NCBI GenBank assembly: GCA_023229245.1
Contig: JALNZU010000003.1
Location: 88,955 to 152,954, forward strand
Direction of reading: 5' to 3'
DNA length: 64,000 nucleotides
From: Bacteroidales bacterium
Lineage (GTDB): Bacteria > Bacteroidota > Bacteroidia > Bacteroidales > F082
This document shows, piece after piece, positions 8,558-18,428 of this stretch (position 1 is the stretch's first letter; every line of letters begins with the position of its first letter). Under the pieces are notes generated by a model. That model saw only the letters and a program-made list of their open reading frames with translations. It made no database searches and had not been told where the DNA came from. Made by a program: the position numbers and the translations under genes.

Positions 8558-10314
8558 GGGAGAGATATTTTACGTATCTCAAGCTGTAATTCAGCAAGTT
8601 GCTGAGGTGCGATAGCTGAAGGTGAGTCGATCATTACATCACGTCCGGAATTATTTTTCGGGAATGCAATAAAATCACGTATAGAATCAAATCCTGCGAG
8701 CAAAGCCGTCAGTCTGTCGAACCCAAGTGCAATACCTCCATGAGGTGGTGCTCCATATTCAAAAGCATTCATCAAAAAACCAAACTGTTGCTGAGCTTCT
8801 TCATCGGTAAAGCCTAACAATTCAAACATTTTCTTTTGCAATTGCCTATTATGGATACGTATTGAACCCCCACCTATTTCTACCCCATTGATCACCATAT
8901 CATACGCATTAGCTCTTACTTCAGCCGGATTGGTATCCAGCATGGGTATATCCTTTTGGTTTGGAGAGGTAAACGGATGATGCATGGCATAAAATCGTTG
9001 GGTTTCTTCATCCCATTCTAATAAAGGAAAATCCGTGACCCACAAAGGTTTAAAGTGGTTTGGGTCACGCAATCCCAGCAAGTTACCCATCTCAAGGCGT
9101 AATTCATTCAGTTGCTTAAGTGTGGTATGAGTCGCACCCGAAAGGATCAGCAACAGATCGCCAGGTTTGGCATCACAACGCTCCACCCATTGTTGCAGAT
9201 CATGCTGACTAAAAAATTTATCTGCTGATGATTTTAAGCTTCCGTCTTCATTATACCGCACATAAAAAAGGCCTTTAGCTCCTATCTGCGGTCGTTTCAC
9301 AAAATCTGTCAACGCGTCTATTTGTTTACGGCTAAATGAGGCGCATCCGCTTGCATTGATACCTACAACCAACTCGGCACCATCGAACACGCCAAACCCT
9401 TTCCCTTGTGCCAGATCAGTCAGTTCGACAAAAGACATTCCAAAACGAAGATCAGGCTTATCAGTACCATACAAACGCATGGCAGCAGCATAATCCATAT
9501 GTATAAAAGGCTCTATATCAATACCTTTTACCTTCTTAAAAAGAAAGCGTACCATTCCTTCAAATGTATTCAGTATCTCGTCTTGTTCAACAAAAGCCAT
9601 CTCGCAATCTATCTGAGTAAATTCCGGTTGTCGGTCGGCGCGCAGGTCTTCGTCTCTGAAACAACGTACTATCTGAAAATATCGGTCAAATCCTGATACC
9701 ATCAGCAATTGCTTGAATGTTTGAGGCGACTGTGGCAATGCATAAAACTCACCCGGATTCATGCGGCTGGGTACCACAAAGTCGCGGGCACCTTCGGGAG
9801 TAGATTTAATCAGATAAGGGGTTTCTATCTCAATAAAACCCAACGCATCCAGGTAAGTACGTGTTTCTAAGGCCAACTTATGCCTCAGCAAAAGATTTTC
9901 CTTTAATGGGTTGCGGCGCAAGTCAAGGTAGCGATACTTCATACGCAGCTCCTCACCCCCATCAGTCATATCTTCTATAGTAAACGGCGGTAGCTTCGAT
10001 TTGTTGAGAAGCTCTATGCTGTGCGGCTCGATCTCTATATCACCTGTTGCTAATTGTGGATTTTTCGAGATGCGTTCCACCACTAAACCTTCTACCCGTA
10101 TGACAAACTCACGGCCTAACTGCCTTACCTGTTCTATCAATGCAGGAGTTGTTTTCCCTTCTTCCAACATCAGTTGAGTGATTCCATATCGGTCACGAAG
10201 ATCAATCCAGATCAACGAACCTTTGTCGCGTATGCGCTGTACCCATCCGCTGAGTATCACATGACGACCTGTATCCGACAGGCGAAGTTCACCACAAGTA
10301 TGCGTTCTGAACAT
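8554..10314 (-). CDS. aspS: Aspartate--tRNA ligase, bacterial type
   Basis: Class II aminoacyl-tRNA synthetase charging tRNA-Asp. The 586-residue length is right for the bacterial form, which has a GAD insertion. Order: OB-fold anticodon-binding domain (about 1-105, with [20 protein letters not shown]), catalytic core beginning near residue 130 with motif 2 [29 protein letters not shown] domain (about 285-410), and motif 3 [15 protein letters not shown] near the C-terminus. Whether it also charges tRNA-Asn cannot be settled here. It converges on comB with a 4-base overlap and no intervening terminator. Confidence 0.97.
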   Translation of the reverse strand: MFRTHTCGELRLSDTGRHVILSGWVQRIRDKGSLIWIDLRDRYGITQLMLEEGKTTPALIEQVRQLGREFVIRVEGLVVERISKNPQLATGDIEIEPHSIELLNKSKLPPFTIEDMTDGGEELRMKYRYLDLRRNPLKENLLLRHKLALETRTYLDALGFIEIETPYLIKSTPEGARDFVVPSRMNPGEFYALPQSPQTFKQLLMVSGFDRYFQIVRCFRDEDLRADRQPEFTQIDCEMAFVEQDEILNTFEGMVRFLFKKVKGIDIEPFIHMDYAAAMRLYGTDKPDLRFGMSFVELTDLAQGKGFGVFDGAELVVGINASGCASFSRKQIDALTDFVKRPQIGAKGLFYVRYNEDGSLKSSADKFFSQHDLQQWVERCDAKPGDLLLILSGATHTTLKQLNELRLEMGNLLGLRDPNHFKPLWVTDFPLLEWDEETQRFYAMHHPFTSPNQKDIPMLDTNPAEVRANAYDMVINGVEIGGGSIRIHNRQLQKKMFELLGFTDEEAQQQFGFLMNAFEYGAPPHGGIALGFDRLTALLAGFDSIRDFIAFPKNNSGRDVMIDSPSAIAPQQLAELQLEIRKISLP

Positions 10315-10782
10315 AAGAATTATGCTTAAAATTTCAAAAGGCGAAATTACAAAAAAGCAGCCTCACAGTGAGAGATCAGTCTAAAGATTTGATGAACAGC
10401 AGACTGGTCAGATGAAAGTATAAGAATATCAAAACTAAGTTGGGCTTCAAAAGTTGATCTGAGTGAACGCATTGACTTCATGTACTTTTCACTATCTCTC
10501 CAACTGCATCCATTGTTAGAATCAATTATTGGGCTTGGATAAACAATTTTATATTCTCAATAGGTGTATGATGGTGACAAGATGTATTTTTGCAGCCAAG
10601 ATGGTCTTGCGTTCTCAATCATGAATTGGTAATAGCCGATCTTACATTTTGATAATAACGTTGTTTTATGAAGTCTGATTTTGTTTTCCCTAATGGTTAA
10701 AAATATTAAAAATGAGTCAAAGAATCAATATTTTTGTATTTTGAAAGTTTATTAGTACATAACCCTAAATATTGTCAATTGT
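10315..10782. other. Divergent intergenic region between aspS and the exported-protein locus
   Basis: No protein gene is supported in these 468 bases. Two plus-strand TAnnTTTG boxes occur: TATTTTTG at 10585-10592 and TATTTTTG at 10729-10736, the second 46 bases before the lipoprotein gene. On the minus strand only a degenerate box (TAATTTCG, 10349 to 10342) lies just upstream of aspS. Nothing else structured was recognised. Confidence 0.4.
10729..10736 (+). promoter_or_regulatory. Candidate -7 box for the exported-protein locus
   Basis: TATTTTTG fits the Bacteroidota -7 consensus TAnnTTTG and lies 46 bases upstream of the lipoprotein start at 10783. No clear TTG/TTTG is seen at the usual -33 distance, so support is moderate. 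Confidence 0.45.
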
Positions 10783-11448
10783 ATGAGTAACAAAAATCTA
10801 ATGTATGCCCTGCCGCAGTGGTTACTGATAGTCGTCATTGCTGGCATCACGCTTACAGGTACAACGGGCTGTAAAAGCAAAAAGAAGTTAGCCCGTGAGC
10901 AGGCTGCTGCCGAATATGCTGCCAAGGTAGATCAGGCCAAGAAAGACCTGACTGCCATTTTGAACGATCAGTCATCCTGGAATCTTGATGAGAAAGAACA
11001 GCGCTTTAACACTATCAAGAGCTGGGGATTACAGGATGAAGAGGTTCAAAATCTGATCCCTTTAGTAGCTGACAAGCTGATGCGCGAGCGTGCTGAGGCA
11101 GCTCGTCAGGCAGAAGAAGAACGGCTGAAAAAATTAGAAGAAGAGCAACAAAAAGAACGTACAGGAAGCTATCAGGTCATAGAAAATTATTTTAAAGCTA
11201 TCGCTTCCGCATCCGATCTGGCTGAGGCCAACACTATGATCAATCAAGCCTTACAACTCTTTGCCACATCCGATGTTCCAGTGCTTATCATCATCAGTCA
11301 GGACGGTGGCTTCAACGACTACGACCGGCCTACTACCATCAGGCGTTATTTAGAACAACTGAAGGATACTAAAACACACAACAAACGCATCGAGCAGGTA
11401 AAATACGATGCTTCGGGAAAAATTACTGAAATCGAACTGATTAAATAA
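10783..11448 (+). CDS. Predicted lipoprotein with charged coiled coil, unknown function
   Basis: A 221-residue protein not recognised by family. A hydrophobic segment (about residues 12-27) ends in a lipobox (GTTGC), so it is predicted to be lipid-anchored. A long charged alpha-helical stretch follows, with REQAAAEYAAKVDQAKKDL and, around residues 100-130, RAEAARQAEEERLKKLEEEQ, strongly suggestive of coiled coil. The C-terminal part (about 135-221) is a mixed alpha/beta region. It is 8 bases upstream of the next exported-protein gene. A role in envelope scaffolding is possible but cannot be shown. Confidence 0.72.
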   Translation: MSNKNLMYALPQWLLIVVIAGITLTGTTGCKSKKKLAREQAAAEYAAKVDQAKKDLTAILNDQSSWNLDEKEQRFNTIKSWGLQDEEVQNLIPLVADKLMRERAEAARQAEEERLKKLEEEQQKERTGSYQVIENYFKAIASASDLAEANTMINQALQLFATSDVPVLIIISQDGGFNDYDRPTTIRRYLEQLKDTKTHNKRIEQVKYDASGKITEIELIK

Positions 11449-11456
11449 TAAAGGAT

Positions 11457-12035
11457 ATGAAAAACACAATCATTCTAACACTCCTCTTCGGTCTGTTTGC
11501 TGCCTTCCCTGCTTTTGCACAAGACGATATCAGCCCGGCAAGGAAACAAGCTATTGACAGTCTGGCTCTTGAAAAAGTACGCGACCTTAGTAAATATGTA
11601 AGTATAATTGGCAACAAATCCACACCATGGAGCGAAGCCAACAGGGTGATAGACCGAGCAGAAGAACTATTCATGCAGAACGCAGAGATAGGTGTATCCT
11701 CACTATTTAGAAATGATATCAACTACTATAAAGTCCGTCAATACTTTGAAAGGCTGATGCGTTTAAATTATGACAGGGTTGAAATAGAATGGTACAAGAT
11801 TGAATATGTGAGCGACCTGCAGCGTCAGCCCGATGGAACGTACGTAGGAGTGATCACTATTTTCCAGAAATTCAGAGGCTATGATCGTGAAGGAGGATTG
11901 GTATATGAAGATACTACCAAGAAAGATATTACAGTCTATGTCAAACGTAAAGAAACCCAGATAGGAGGCCGTCTGATCGGATTCTGGGATGTGTTGCTGG
12001 GCGATATCAGAGTGAAAGAAACACGTCAAAACTAA
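11457..12035 (+). CDS. Exported protein of unknown function
   Basis: A 192-residue protein with a clear signal peptide (MKNTIILTLLFGLFAAFPAF, cleavage near AFAQD). The mature part begins with an alpha-helical region (residues ~25-75) and continues into a beta-rich region with strands such as VEIEWYKIEYVSDLQRQPDG, TYVGVITIFQKFRGYDREGG and DITVYVKRKE. This second half resembles, by eye, beta-sandwich or NTF2-like stress-type exported domains, and a similar pattern is seen in the next two gene products. It follows the lipoprotein gene by 8 bases and is followed by a hairpin terminator. Confidence 0.7.
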   Translation: MKNTIILTLLFGLFAAFPAFAQDDISPARKQAIDSLALEKVRDLSKYVSIIGNKSTPWSEANRVIDRAEELFMQNAEIGVSSLFRNDINYYKVRQYFERLMRLNYDRVEIEWYKIEYVSDLQRQPDGTYVGVITIFQKFRGYDREGGLVYEDTTKKDITVYVKRKETQIGGRLIGFWDVLLGDIRVKETRQN

Positions 12036-12063
12036 ACATACCAGCCAGTACATGACTGATCAA

Positions 12064-12095
12064 AAACCCCGCCAGAGCAATGTCCGACGGGGTTT
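12064..12095 (+). terminator. Probable hairpin terminator
   Basis: AAACCCCG (12064-12071) pairs with CGGGGTTT (12088-12095) around a 16-base loop. The downstream T tract is weak on the plus strand (TTTGCTATTG). It sits 29 bases after the stop at 12035 and may split the exported-protein locus into two transcripts or attenuate the second half. Confidence 0.6.
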
Positions 12096-12131
12096 GCTAT
12101 TGTGTATCCACCAAAATGAACCATATAATTT

Positions 12132-13028
12132 ATGAAGCTACACGCAAGAAGTAAAGGATTTTTGGGTTACCCTCTGCACAACAGCATATTATTTGGGTTG
12201 ATATCTTCATGTTTTTTATTCCTATTTCTAAGCATGGGGATACACCTGAATGCACAACCACAAATCGGAGGATTTCAGGTGGATGAAACAGAACTATATG
12301 CGATGACCAAGCAGATGAGCCAGTTTTTCAGCCGGTTCAACAACGAAGAAGACCGCTATGGGAAAAAATTACTACCCGATTCACCCGAATACCGAAATAA
12401 TAATGACAGAAAACTGATGTTGCCTCATCTCTTTGACAAAGAGAACCCCAGGACTACCAGCGCATTAAAAGATTATTTCATCGAAGATCTTACAACCAAT
12501 CATGAACCGAACTTTTTGGAGTTTCTTGGTGGGAGATGGTATGCCGAAGTATCAGTTACTTTTGAGTATAAAGGGAAACAGGTAGAGTTGCTGCTATTCC
12601 TGATGATTGAAAAAGAAGGATTAGGATCAAAATGGGTGCTTAGCAATATCTATTTTCCGGATTTTAATAAAATGTTTCCGGTAGGCGAGATAGCTGAACG
12701 GGAGAAGCATTTCTTACATCCTATGAGCCACGAATTAGACTTTATGAATATCTATAAAGCCTTTAGAAATCCCGAAGTAATTGAATACTACGCTTCAAAA
12801 AGCTTTGCGCCCGATTATCTGAGCTTGTTTTTCTTTGAGATAAAATCGGGACGACTGAAATTTGTGAAGATCAACACCCTCAAGTTTCATATTTTTCAGA
12901 TAAAAAATTGGTATTTCGAGATTTCGTGGTTCAACCGAAGCGGCCTAAACAGTGGTTGGCTCATTTCTAATCTTATGTATATCAACGAACAAGAAAAAGA
13001 ACCTTTAGTAAAGTTTTATCAACCATGA
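12132..13028 (+). CDS. Exported protein of unknown function
   Basis: A 298-residue protein with an N-terminal hydrophobic segment ending in HLNAQPQ, consistent with a signal peptide preceded by an unusually long basic leader of about 15 residues; a later start is possible but no better one is visible. The mature N-terminal region contains a helix with MTKQMSQFFSRFNNEEDRYG, and the rest is beta-rich with several aromatic strands (WYAEVSVTFEYKGKQVELLL, FQIKNWYFEISWFNR). The same arrangement, a helix around FxxxFN followed by beta strands, is seen at the N-terminus of the LRR protein encoded next, with which it overlaps by 4 bases (ATGA), so the two are probably co-translated. Confidence 0.7.
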   Translation: MKLHARSKGFLGYPLHNSILFGLISSCFLFLFLSMGIHLNAQPQIGGFQVDETELYAMTKQMSQFFSRFNNEEDRYGKKLLPDSPEYRNNNDRKLMLPHLFDKENPRTTSALKDYFIEDLTTNHEPNFLEFLGGRWYAEVSVTFEYKGKQVELLLFLMIEKEGLGSKWVLSNIYFPDFNKMFPVGEIAEREKHFLHPMSHELDFMNIYKAFRNPEVIEYYASKSFAPDYLSLFFFEIKSGRLKFVKINTLKFHIFQIKNWYFEISWFNRSGLNSGWLISNLMYINEQEKEPLVKFYQP

Positions 13029-15691
13029 AACGGGTACAAGCCATCATTTTTTCTTTAATACTACTGCTTGTTGTTCCCTGCTTTTCTTTGGCACAGAATC
13101 ATCAGCAAGTTATCACAGCCGAAGAGATGAGCGTATATCGCGAGCAGGCCGGTCAGTTAGCCAAGTTTTTTGAAGGTACGCTCAATTTTTTAGGCGACAC
13201 AGCTTCTACCGTTCAGGAAAAAGAGATCATCATCAACGAAAGCTATGCAAAAATTTTTCTCAACGAGGAGGTACAGATAGAGGATGACCTGGACGACAGG
13301 CGTGATGTGCCTATCAACAAAGACGTAAGAGCTTATCTGAAAGATGTGGATTTTTTCTTCCATTCGGCTAGATTCCGTTTTGATCTGCAAAGCATCGAAT
13401 CGTTGACAAACGACAAGGGAGAGCTATATTTCAAGCTGACCCTAACCCGTGTTCTTGATGCCAAAACTTTGAAAGGTGAGTCGGTTTCTTCATCACGCCT
13501 ACGCTATATGGAAGTAAATATTGATCCGTTCAAAAAAGACCTGCGTATTGCCAGTTATTACACCACCCGTCTGAATGAAAAAGAAGAAAGGAGAAACTGG
13601 TGGGCAGGATTGGATGATACCTGGCGTGCATACTTCGGACAGGATATTGTATTAGCCGACACCATTCGATTTTCGGATATAATACAGATAGTAGATGAAG
13701 GTATCGTCATTAATCGCAGGATAGCCCAAAGTCGGCGAGGCTCGTTTTTTGTGATGGGAACAGATACTTTACCAGAAGATCAACGCCATCTGTTAGCCGG
13801 TAGAGAACCCGATGAAGTGCTTGACTTAGATGAAATCGTTTATATCCATATTCCCGATACCCTTTCAGGACTGGCTGCTGAGGCCGATAACCGGTTACGT
13901 CAATTTGGGCAGATCAAAAAGATAGACATAAGCGGTCTGGCTTATTTCACTCATCTACGGCCTCTGGATCAACTCACTCAATTAGAAGAGGTGTATGCTT
14001 CATTCACACCTATAGAAGACCTTAGCCCATTACGTAATTTGAGCCACCTACGCATATTAAATATTTCGGGCAGCAAGGTGCGTTCATTGAGTCCATTGCA
14101 ATATGCCACAAACATCAAAGAGCTATATATCAATCAGACAGATATAGCCGATATTTCTACATTACAGTATTTCAATCAGCTTGAAAAGCTTTCGGCTAAT
14201 CAAACTGGAATACGAAGTATTGAAGTTTTGGATGGCCTGCAATCGCTAACAGTATTACTGCTTTCAGCCACCCAGCTTTCACATCCTGAATCGTTGGCAA
14301 GCTTGTCGAACCTACGGGTGCTCGATCTAAGCGAGACATCCATTCGACAAGCCAGGTTTCTGAAAGGACTCACAGCATTACAACAACTGCATTTAGATCA
14401 TACTGATATTCAAAATATTGAAGACCTCTCTTCACTCACTTCACTCAACCAGCTTCATATCAGCAACACCAAGATAGATGATCTGTCGCCTTTACAGGGT
14501 TTGCCTGAGCTTAGACGTATTTATTGCGATAATAGTGGAGTAAGTGCGGCTATGGCAGCTGCTTTTGTACGCTCGCGCCCAGACGTATTAGTGATCTTTG
14601 ACTCACAAGAATTGCTGGCATGGTGGGAAAATCTTCCCCTATACTGGCGTGCCCTGTTCAGCGAACAAACCGGTATTATCCCTAATCCGGGTACTGAAGA
14701 ACTACATCAGCTGATCAACACCCCACGACTAAATCTGAGTGGTAATAAACATCTGCAAGAGATACAGGCAATCAGCCGCATGTCGAATCTCAAAGAGCTA
14801 TCAGTTAGTAATACAGGGATTAAAGACCTGAGACCATTAGTAGGATTGAATAATTTAAGGAAACTTGATATCTCATACACCCATGTCAATAATTTAGATG
14901 CGTTAGCCGGTCTTTTCCAGTTGGAAGAACTCAATATTCAGCACACTCAGGTGGATCAGTTAAAACCCTTGCAGCATAGTACGAATCTAAAACTCATTTT
15001 AGCCGACAACAGCCAAATCAACACTCAGACAGTTTTGGAGCTTAAACATGAGCAACCCAATGTGTTGATAGTACATCAAACTGCAAGCCTACGTCAATGG
15101 TGGACTAATCTGCCGGATATTTGGAAGACCATGCTCAACGGAAATATTAAAGATACTCCAGATCTTACTCCTATAGAATTGCAACAGATTGCAGACAGAA
15201 AGTCATGTGTCATCCATAATCAAACGGGGATATCCAATCTAGAACCTTTGCTGCCACTACTTTTCCTTGAGAAGCTCGAACTTACCGGAACCCGTGTCAG
15301 TGATCTCAATCCTATTTCAAACCTTCAGCATCTGAAAGAACTGATCTTGTCGGGCAACCCATTACACTCTATTCAAGCCTTAGCAAACCTGACACAGTTG
15401 GAAGTACTGGATATCGAAAGTACTCCCATTAGTGATCTCAGTCCGTTGGCAAAGCTCTCCAATCTGAAAAAGCTGAACATAAGCGGTACGCAGATACGAA
15501 ACATCAAAGTACTGGCATCATTAGATCAGTTAGAAGAAGTAGCATTGTACAATAGCCGGATCAAAAATTTGCAACCACTTGAAAAACTACCAGCTCTGCG
15601 GTATCTCAAATGTTATAATACCAAAATAAGCAAAAAGAAGATGGATAGGTTCATGCAACTCAAACCCGACACACATATACTTTATTACTAA
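13025..15691 (+). CDS. Exported leucine-rich-repeat protein with three Trp-motif/LRR modules
   Basis: An 888-residue exported protein: signal peptide (cleavage near SLAQN, residue ~24), an N-terminal alpha/beta domain to about residue 190, then internalin-like leucine-rich repeats with the pattern L..L..L.L..T.I.DLSPL..L. The repeats fall into three blocks (about 287-515, 560-680, 715-875). Each block is preceded by a motif WWxxLxxxW[RK] starting at W192, W533 and W692 followed by a D/EL-x-x-I stretch; blocks 1 and 2 end in a PDV/PNV-type strand leading straight into the next WW motif. Repeats like these usually bind proteins. No T9SS sorting domain is seen at the C-terminus, which ends in HILYY. 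Ligand unknown. Confidence 0.83.
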   Translation: MKRVQAIIFSLILLLVVPCFSLAQNHQQVITAEEMSVYREQAGQLAKFFEGTLNFLGDTASTVQEKEIIINESYAKIFLNEEVQIEDDLDDRRDVPINKDVRAYLKDVDFFFHSARFRFDLQSIESLTNDKGELYFKLTLTRVLDAKTLKGESVSSSRLRYMEVNIDPFKKDLRIASYYTTRLNEKEERRNWWAGLDDTWRAYFGQDIVLADTIRFSDIIQIVDEGIVINRRIAQSRRGSFFVMGTDTLPEDQRHLLAGREPDEVLDLDEIVYIHIPDTLSGLAAEADNRLRQFGQIKKIDISGLAYFTHLRPLDQLTQLEEVYASFTPIEDLSPLRNLSHLRILNISGSKVRSLSPLQYATNIKELYINQTDIADISTLQYFNQLEKLSANQTGIRSIEVLDGLQSLTVLLLSATQLSHPESLASLSNLRVLDLSETSIRQARFLKGLTALQQLHLDHTDIQNIEDLSSLTSLNQLHISNTKIDDLSPLQGLPELRRIYCDNSGVSAAMAAAFVRSRPDVLVIFDSQELLAWWENLPLYWRALFSEQTGIIPNPGTEELHQLINTPRLNLSGNKHLQEIQAISRMSNLKELSVSNTGIKDLRPLVGLNNLRKLDISYTHVNNLDALAGLFQLEELNIQHTQVDQLKPLQHSTNLKLILADNSQINTQTVLELKHEQPNVLIVHQTASLRQWWTNLPDIWKTMLNGNIKDTPDLTPIELQQIADRKSCVIHNQTGISNLEPLLPLLFLEKLELTGTRVSDLNPISNLQHLKELILSGNPLHSIQALANLTQLEVLDIESTPISDLSPLAKLSNLKKLNISGTQIRNIKVLASLDQLEEVALYNSRIKNLQPLEKLPALRYLKCYNTKISKKKMDRFMQLKPDTHILYY

Positions 15692-16023
15692 CCAATGGTC
15701 TTTTTCTCACTATCATTTGACTGGCAGTAACCAACGAGCTTTGCGTCGAAAATTGAAATAACAAAATACCCGAGAGGTAAGCATCCACTTACAACACCTG
15801 CCGATCAGGTTGTACTATGAGGCAGTTCCTAATACACCTTGTGTTTTGATAGCGATATCATACTGTTTCCCTCACGGCCAATGCTGTTCATTCCATCAAT
15901 TTATTTGATGCAAGTTTTTATAAAAATATCCGTACTTTAGCCTTTGAAATATGACAACCTCATGTATTAAGAGCATATTCAGGTTTATAGACGAGTAAAA
16001 AACATATCAAATACTTCTATACC
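15692..16023. other. Intergenic region upstream of the acyl-CoA carboxylase operon
   Basis: No protein gene is supported in these 332 bases and no strong hairpin terminator for the LRR gene was seen. The nearest promoter-like element is TACTTTAG at 15933-15940, one base off the TAnnTTTG consensus, with a TTTG at 15904-15907; the spacing is longer than usual, so support is low. Confidence 0.3.
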
Positions 16024-17631
16024 TTGTACACATTAAAAACCAGGATTGACACTAAATCCATTGAGTTTCAACAAAACAGAGACGCTTTTCTTCGGTTGCT
16101 TGAGACGTTCAACGAGCGCCAGCATCTATCTACCCGTGGGGGTAGTTCAGCTTCCATTATGCGTCACAAAGAGCGTAACAAGCTGCTTGCCCGCGAACGT
16201 ATTGATTTGTTGGTTGATCGCAACACTCCTTTTTTAGAGCTGTCGCCTTTGGCAGCTTTTGACTTGTATGACAACGGATTCCCTTCTGCGGGTATAGTTA
16301 CCGGCATAGGTGTGATCAATGGGCGTGAGACAGTGATCATAGCCAACGATGCCACCGTGAAAGGGGGAACATATATGCAATACACCATCAAGAAGCATCT
16401 GCGGGCACAGGAGATCGCTATGGAAAATCATTTGCCGTGTGTCTATATTGTTGATTCGGGTGGTGCCTTCCTACCGGAGCAGGATACCGTCTTTCCCGAC
16501 CGCGATCATTTTGGTCGTTTCTTTTACAATCAGGCTCGTATGTCGGCTATGGGTATTCCACAGGTAGCTATGGTGATGGGCTCATGTACAGCTGGTGGCG
16601 CTTATGTGCCGGCTATGAGTGATGAAACCATCATCGTCAGAGATCAGGGTACTATATTCTTAGGTGGACCGCCCTTAGTCAAGGCAGCAACAGGCGAAGA
16701 GATCACAGCTGAAGAATTAGGGGGTGGCGAGGTACATACCAGTATATCGGGAGTAGCCGACCACTTAGCCGAGAACGAACGACATGCCATCACTATTTGC
16801 AGGCATATCTTTGAAAACCTTGAAAAGCCCAGGCGTCAGACCCTTGAGACCCTTACCCCTGTAGAGCCTTTATATGATCCAACCGAGCTATATGGCATAG
16901 CCCCCGTTGATCTGCGTAAATTAATTGACCCGCGCGAGATCATCATGCGGATAGTGGATGGAAGCAGATTTCATGAGTTTAAAGCACGCTATGCCACTAC
17001 ATTAGTAACCGGATTTGCCCATATCATGGGGTTCCCTGTAGGCATCTTAGCAAATTTCGGAGTGTTATTCAGCGAGTCGGCACTGAAAGCCACACATTTT
17101 ATACAGCTGTGTACGCAACGTAAGATACCCCTGCTTTTCTTGCAGAACATCACCGGATTCATGGTAGGCAAAGAGTTTGAACATGGAGGTATTGCCAAAG
17201 ACGGAGCCAAGATGGTGCATGCAGTTTCTAATGCCAATGTGCCCAAATTCACAGTGATTTTTGGCGGTTCATTCGGAGCCGGCAATTACGGGATGGCAGG
17301 GCGAGCTTTTGGTCCAAGACTACTCTTCATGTGGCCTAACGCCAAAATTTCGGTGATGGGTGGCGAGCAGGCATCTAATGTGTTGGTAACAGTAAAAGAA
17401 GATCAATATAAAGAAAAAGGGGTTGAAATGCCCGAAGAAGAGCGCAAACAGCTACGCAACACCATATTGGAAAAATACGAACGCGAAGGCTCGGCCTATT
17501 ATAGCACCGCCAGATTATGGGACGATGGCATCATTGATCCGGTTGATACCCGAAAAATGATCGCTATGGGAATAGCTGCTTCACTGAATAATCCGTTTCC
17601 CGATCAACAGTTTGGAGTTTTTAGAATGTAA
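16024..17631 (+). CDS. mccB: 3-methylcrotonyl-CoA carboxylase beta subunit (carboxyltransferase)
   Basis: Carboxyltransferase subunit that moves CO2 from carboxybiotin to 3-methylcrotonyl-CoA in leucine degradation. The 535-residue protein follows the MccB pattern: [93 protein letters not shown], and [20 protein letters not shown]. The LYDN and [10 protein letters not shown] motifs favour MCC over propionyl-CoA carboxylase. There is no in-frame ATG upstream: the frame is closed at 15988-15990 and the best start is TTG at 16024, which gives the expected N-terminal length. Next gene starts 2 bases after its stop. Acyl-CoA specificity is inferred from motif and context. Confidence 0.9.
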   Translation: MYTLKTRIDTKSIEFQQNRDAFLRLLETFNERQHLSTRGGSSASIMRHKERNKLLARERIDLLVDRNTPFLELSPLAAFDLYDNGFPSAGIVTGIGVINGRETVIIANDATVKGGTYMQYTIKKHLRAQEIAMENHLPCVYIVDSGGAFLPEQDTVFPDRDHFGRFFYNQARMSAMGIPQVAMVMGSCTAGGAYVPAMSDETIIVRDQGTIFLGGPPLVKAATGEEITAEELGGGEVHTSISGVADHLAENERHAITICRHIFENLEKPRRQTLETLTPVEPLYDPTELYGIAPVDLRKLIDPREIIMRIVDGSRFHEFKARYATTLVTGFAHIMGFPVGILANFGVLFSESALKATHFIQLCTQRKIPLLFLQNITGFMVGKEFEHGGIAKDGAKMVHAVSNANVPKFTVIFGGSFGAGNYGMAGRAFGPRLLFMWPNAKISVMGGEQASNVLVTVKEDQYKEKGVEMPEEERKQLRNTILEKYEREGSAYYSTARLWDDGIIDPVDTRKMIAMGIAASLNNPFPDQQFGVFRM

Positions 17632-17633
17632 CT

Positions 17634-18428
17634 ATGAAAGCCTATCAACACATATTAATTGAAGACAAGCAATATGTCAGGACCATCTGGCTCAACCGTC
17701 CCGAGAAACACAACGCATTCAACCCACTGTTGATCCATGAGCTTCAAGAAGCATTCGTGCTTTGTGCCAAAGATCAGGATATCAGGGTAGTATTGCTCAG
17801 AGGGTCAGGTAAATCATTTTGTGCCGGTGCTGATCTAGAGTATATGCACGATATCAGTCGTTTTGGAATTGATGAAAACAAAGCAGATGCGCTTAAGCTA
17901 GCCAGTTTGTTCGAATCGGTATATCTTTGTCCAAAACCGGTCATTGCAGTAGTACATGGCTCAGTATATGGAGGAGCCAATGGCCTTGCTGCAGCTTCTG
18001 ACATAGTAATGGCTGATGAGGACACCAAGTTTGCCTTCACCGAAGTGAAATTAGGGATCACACCCGCTACTATCTCGCCTTATGTGATCGCACGCTCTGG
18101 CAGAGCTGCTGCCTCAGAACTGATGCTTACAGGACGACGGTTTACTGCAAAAGAAGCGTATAGATATATGCTGGTAAACGAATTATTCACCTCCGAAACG
18201 CTTCAGACACAGTTAGATTATTATATAGGAAATCTGATGTATGCAGGGCCGCAAGCTGTGACAGCCTGTAAAGCCCTGATCCATGAGGTTGCATCAATGA
18301 GCCTTGACAACCCCCAACTGAAAGAATATACCTCCCGGCAAATAGCACAACAAAGAGCTACAGCTGAAGCTAAAGAAGGAATACAAGCCTTTTTTGAAAA
18401 ACGAAATCCAAAATGGACCCAACCATGA
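17634..18428 (+). CDS. Enoyl-CoA hydratase/isomerase family, likely 3-methylglutaconyl-CoA hydratase
   Basis: Crotonase-fold enzyme of 264 residues, presumably hydrating 3-methylglutaconyl-CoA, the product of the flanking carboxylase. Seen: LNRPEKHNAFNPLLI, SFCAGADLEYMHDI (oxyanion-hole segment), VIAVVHGSVYGGANGLAAASDIV and FTEVKLGITPATISPYV. The second catalytic glutamate (in FTEVKLG) is present, while the position of the first in classic hydratases is Asn in GGANG; this also occurs in LiuC/GnyH-type proteins, which the ITPATISPYV motif resembles. It sits between mccB (2-base gap) and mccA (ATGA overlap), the usual liu/gny arrangement. Confidence 0.86.
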   Translation: MKAYQHILIEDKQYVRTIWLNRPEKHNAFNPLLIHELQEAFVLCAKDQDIRVVLLRGSGKSFCAGADLEYMHDISRFGIDENKADALKLASLFESVYLCPKPVIAVVHGSVYGGANGLAAASDIVMADEDTKFAFTEVKLGITPATISPYVIARSGRAAASELMLTGRRFTAKEAYRYMLVNELFTSETLQTQLDYYIGNLMYAGPQAVTACKALIHEVASMSLDNPQLKEYTSRQIAQQRATAEAKEGIQAFFEKRNPKWTQP

